DNA of 8,049 nt from JAVBLF01 sp031553675 (GTDB lineage Bacteria > Bacillota > Clostridia > Christensenellales > CALWSW01), in assembly GCA_031553675.1 (NCBI GenBank), contig JAVBLF010000068.1, positions 1-8,049 of the forward strand, in the 5' to 3' direction. Position numbers and translations under genes: made by a program. The notes under the pieces are model-generated. The model was given only the letters and a program-made list of their open reading frames with translations. It was not told where the DNA came from and did not search any database. Every line of letters begins with the position of its first letter. The first letter of the stretch is position 1. Of this stretch, positions 6,429 to 8,049 are shown piece after piece.

Positions 6429-7388
6429 ATGAACGAGGCCATTTTGGATGCGGCAAGCAATGTCATCGCCAATTGCATGCGCGTCAAACCGGACGAACGC
6501 TTTTTGCTCTTGACAGACGACGGTAAGCTCGATCTCGCAAAGTGTTTCTTTGAAGCGGCCAAGGCGCTCGGCCTGCAGCCCGTACTGCTGAGCATTCCAA
6601 CGCAAATCGGCGGAGAGCTGCCCCCGCTTGCCTCCTCGGCGCTCCTAAATGCCGACGTCGCCATGATCCTGACGACCGGCTCTTTCACACACACCAAAGG
6701 CCGCGCCCAAGCGAGCGAAAAAGGGGTGCGCATCGCTTCCATGCCCACGCTCACCGAAGAAATCGCTGCACAAACACTCAATGCCAACTTCGATGAAATC
6801 GCGCAAATGTCGATTGCGCTCGCCGACAAGCTCACTGCTTGCTCGACGATCCGCGTCACTACGGAACTCGGCACCGATCTGACACTGCATTGTTCAGGTC
6901 GACAAGGACTTGCCGACACGGGCAAGCTCGATTTTATGGGCGCGTTTGGCAACCTGCCCGCCGGAGAAGCGATGGTCGCGCCCATCGAGACGATGGGCGA
7001 CGGAAAACTCGTCGTCGATGGTGTCGTCGTCGGCCTCGGAATCCTAGCGTCGCCGCTCACATTGACGTTCCGCGACGGACGGATTGTCGACGTCCAAGGC
7101 GATATGGCCCAGTCGTTTCAAGACTTCGTTGGAAAATTCGACGACACCGCATGGCAAATCGCTGAGTTTGGCATCGGCACGAACCCCGACTGCCGTATCA
7201 TGGGCAATCCGCTCGTCGATGAAAAGATATTTGGAACGATCCATATCGCTTGCGGCAACAACCTCTTTATGGGTGGACAGCAGGGCGGCAACATGCACTA
7301 CGACATGATCGTGCAGTCTCCCACCGTTTATCTCGACGGAAACTGCGTGATTGAAAAGGGCGTCCATTTGCCGTTCCACACACGGTGA
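6429..7388 (+). CDS. M29 / NicX-type metalloenzyme (aminopeptidase-like)
   Basis: This 319-residue cytoplasmic protein belongs to the superfamily of thermophilic M29 aminopeptidases and the NicX 2,5-dihydroxypyridine dioxygenase. The metal-site pattern is visible: E180 in PAGEAMVAP, E246 in AEFGIGTNP, H272 in GTIHIACG, and H290 and D292 in MHYDMI, then SPTVYLDG (297-304). An N-terminal alpha/beta domain covers about 1-150. It is shorter than classical M29 peptidases of about 410 residues. The start ATG follows AGTGAGGT, which overlaps the permease stop codon, so translation is probably coupled. In this cluster it more likely hydrolyses or opens a ring-derived intermediate than a peptide; that is an inference. 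The last few codons (after about residue 316) lie at a junction with a hicB fragment and may not be native. Confidence 0.85.
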   Translation: MNEAILDAASNVIANCMRVKPDERFLLLTDDGKLDLAKCFFEAAKALGLQPVLLSIPTQIGGELPPLASSALLNADVAMILTTGSFTHTKGRAQASEKGVRIASMPTLTEEIAAQTLNANFDEIAQMSIALADKLTACSTIRVTTELGTDLTLHCSGRQGLADTGKLDFMGAFGNLPAGEAMVAPIETMGDGKLVVDGVVVGLGILASPLTLTFRDGRIVDVQGDMAQSFQDFVGKFDDTAWQIAEFGIGTNPDCRIMGNPLVDEKIFGTIHIACGNNLFMGGQQGGNMHYDMIVQSPTVYLDGNCVIEKGVHLPFHTR

Positions 7389-7617
7389 CATTCCCAAAGC
7401 GACGCCGATCGAAGACGTCCGACCGAACGTGGGCGGTTTCGTCAGCCTATTGATGCTCGACATGGACGCCTACGCCGAAAAGTACGGCAGCAAGGCCGTT
7501 CGGAAAAACCTCACGATCCCCGCCTGGCTGAACACGTTCGGCGAATCCCAGCATGTAAACTTCTCGCAAGTCTTGCAAGATGCCCTAACCGAAATCTACC
7601 ACCAACACAACGCATGA
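7351..7617 (+). pseudogene. C-terminal fragment of a HicB-family antitoxin
   Basis: From about 7384 the frame reads GDIPKATPIEDV, then MLDMDAYAEKYGSKAVRKNL, TIPAWLNTF and NFSQVLQDALTEIY. This is the second half of a HicB antitoxin, including its ribbon-helix-helix-like DNA-binding tail. HicB proteins are usually about 110-140 residues; the N-terminal HicA-binding domain is missing and no hicA is nearby. The open frame extends back only to a TTG inside the M29 gene, and those first codons have no HicB character. It is most likely a deletion remnant fused next to the catabolic cluster. A shortened DNA-binding protein starting at GTG 7429 or ATG 7453 cannot be excluded, but I see no good ribosome site. 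Confidence 0.8.
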
Positions 7618-7650
7618 AGTAAGCGCCCCGTTTTGGGGCGCTTACTTCAT
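7614..7650. terminator. Perfect 16 bp hairpin, probable bidirectional terminator
   Basis: Arms 7614-7629 (ATGAAGTAAGCGCCCC) and 7635-7650 are exact reverse complements around a GTTTT loop. The hicB fragment's stop codon lies in the left arm. The stop of the convergent small ORF lies in the right arm. Neither side has a long T-tract, but the stem is very stable. It would end or stabilise transcripts of the plus-strand cluster and of minus-strand transcripts from the right. Confidence 0.7.
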
Positions 7651-7713
7651 ACGAAAGGCTTTCGTTTTCGCGCAGTTTCGATTGATCGAGTTGAAAAAGC
7701 TAGAAAGTTCCAT
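7642..7713 (-). CDS. Candidate small ORF, 23 residues
   Basis: The peptide begins MELSSFFNSINRNCAKTKAF and ends RMK. It is preceded by GGGAGG (7725-7720) 6 bases before the ATG, a strong ribosome site that an earlier in-frame ATG at 7728 would bury inside the coding region. It stops inside the arm of the 16 bp hairpin. It lies directly after the T-tract of the terminator at 7730-7752, so it needs read-through or an unseen start. The peptide is basic at its end, has one cysteine and no clear membrane segment. I recognise no family. It may equally be a decayed gene end. Confidence 0.35.
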   Translation of the reverse strand: MELSSFFNSINRNCAKTKAFRMK

Positions 7714-7729
7714 ATGCTCGCCTCCCATC

Positions 7730-7752
7730 AAAAAAAGCGCCGGAGCGCTTTT
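7730..7752 (-). terminator. Intrinsic terminator after the HepT-like fragment
   Basis: On the minus strand an 8 bp stem (AAAAGCGC / GCGCTTTT, 7752-7745 and 7740-7733) with a 4-base loop runs into seven consecutive T (7736-7730). It starts about 10 bases after the stop codon of the minus-strand HEPN fragment (7765-7763). This is a classic rho-independent terminator. Confidence 0.8.
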
Positions 7753-7762
7753 GTCGTTATGA

Positions 7763-7984
7763 TTAAATGTTGTGCAGTATCTCAATGATATCGCGTTCCA
7801 GTTCAGGAATGCTCGACGCAATCGTTTCCCAAATGTCCTCCATGCGCAGTTCCCCGTAAGCGTGTGCAGCGGCATTACGCAAACCGCGTATTTTCACCCA
7901 TGGGATATGGATAATGCCCCAAACGTCGTAGAAATTGAGAAAGACAGCTCCCGAAAGCTCTGATAAACTGGAAGCGAGAACCAA
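7763..7984 (-). pseudogene. C-terminal fragment of a HEPN/DUF86 (HepT-like) RNase toxin
   Basis: The 73-residue frame contains IPWVKIRGLRNAAAHAYGEL and then IWETIASSIPELERDIIEIL, the conserved end of DUF86 HEPN proteins. The RX4HXY active-site motif is present as R36, H41, Y43. Full HepT toxins are usually about 110-145 residues, so roughly the first half is gone. The first 14 codons (from a TTG at 7984) fall inside the insertion-sequence-like end, so native sequence probably starts near F15 (position 7942). HepT pairs with a MntA-type nucleotidyltransferase antitoxin; none is visible here, though one could lie beyond the insertion. It has its own terminator at 7730-7752. Loss of the first helices should abolish folding. 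Confidence 0.78.
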
Positions 7985-8049
7985 CCAGAAGAATCAGAAG
8001 GAGCTGTCACAATGGGAGCATATCAGAAGAAAGGAACGAAAGTCAACGC
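7943..8049 (+). mobile_element. Left end of a probable insertion sequence (incomplete)
   Basis: The HepT-like coding homology stops abruptly near 7942. It is followed by a leader of about 70 bases and then a new gene start on the plus strand. GACAGCTCC (7943-7951) is repeated in inverted form as GGAGCTGTC (8000-8008), flanking the leader. An interrupted gene, a short leader and then a start codon is the usual look of an IS end. The family cannot be named, and the terminal repeat cannot be proved because the right end is outside the window. Confidence 0.5.
8012..8049 (+). CDS. 5' end of a presumed transposase gene (runs off right edge)
   Basis: Only 12 codons are visible (MGAYQKKGTKVN). The start is well supported: AGAAGGAG (7996-8003) ends 8 bases before the ATG at 8012. 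A transposase is suggested by position only: the gene lies about 70 bases inside a sequence that interrupts a HepT-like gene. The residues themselves are too few to assign a family. Confidence 0.5.
   Translation, partial: MGAYQKKGTKVN

Noticed and set aside
7772..7963. 63-residue plus-strand frame
   Set aside because: It is antisense to the HEPN fragment, whose RX4HXY motif and terminator establish the minus strand as coding.
1..8049. CRISPR array, tRNA, rRNA or known riboswitch
   Set aside because: I saw no regularly spaced repeats, no tRNA-like or rRNA-like sequence and no recognisable riboswitch core on either strand.

Overview
The window looks like chromosomal DNA from a moderately GC-rich anaerobic bacterium. 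Strong AGGAGG-type ribosome sites, a RocR-like sigma-54 activator, a HicB antitoxin tail and a DUF917/NCS1 cassette suggest a Firmicute-type genome such as Negativicutes or Clostridia, or possibly Synergistota. This placement is an inference from gene types and ribosome sites; no rRNA or other marker gene is present.

Left part (1-1809): a gene begins at position 37 and runs off the left edge on the minus strand. Just upstream is a textbook sigma-54 promoter (109-124), then an intrinsic terminator (143-176). Next comes a PAS/AAA+/Fis-type sigma-54 activator gene (311-1756, minus) with its own sigma-70 promoter (TTATCA-N16-TATAAT). The arrangement says that the activator, after sensing a small molecule through its PAS domain, switches on the truncated gene at the left edge. 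Between this unit and the next is about 320 bp of GC-rich DNA that may hold a frameshifted remnant of a membrane-protein gene.

Middle part (2132-7388): a PucR-family regulator (minus) is divergent from a three-gene plus-strand cluster. The cluster encodes a DUF917 / S-methyl-thiohydantoin desulfurase family protein, an NCS1 (CodB-like) nucleobase/hydantoin permease and an M29/NicX-type metalloenzyme. The 224 bp between the divergent genes holds a good minus-strand promoter, a repeated TTTGTCAA box and a 20 bp dyad. A GC-rich hairpin separates the DUF917 gene from the permease gene and may lower permease expression. Together the genes look like a regulated uptake-and-degradation system for a small nitrogen heterocycle (hydantoin, thiohydantoin, purine- or pyrimidine-derived); the substrate cannot be read from the sequence.

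Right part (7351-8049): a scarred region. It has an N-terminally deleted hicB antitoxin tail abutting the M29 gene, a perfect 16 bp hairpin, a candidate 23-residue small ORF with a good ribosome site, an intrinsic terminator, and a HEPN/DUF86 (HepT-like) toxin tail that keeps its RNase motif. An insertion-sequence-like left end cuts the HepT tail, and its presumed transposase gene starts at 8012 and runs off the right edge.
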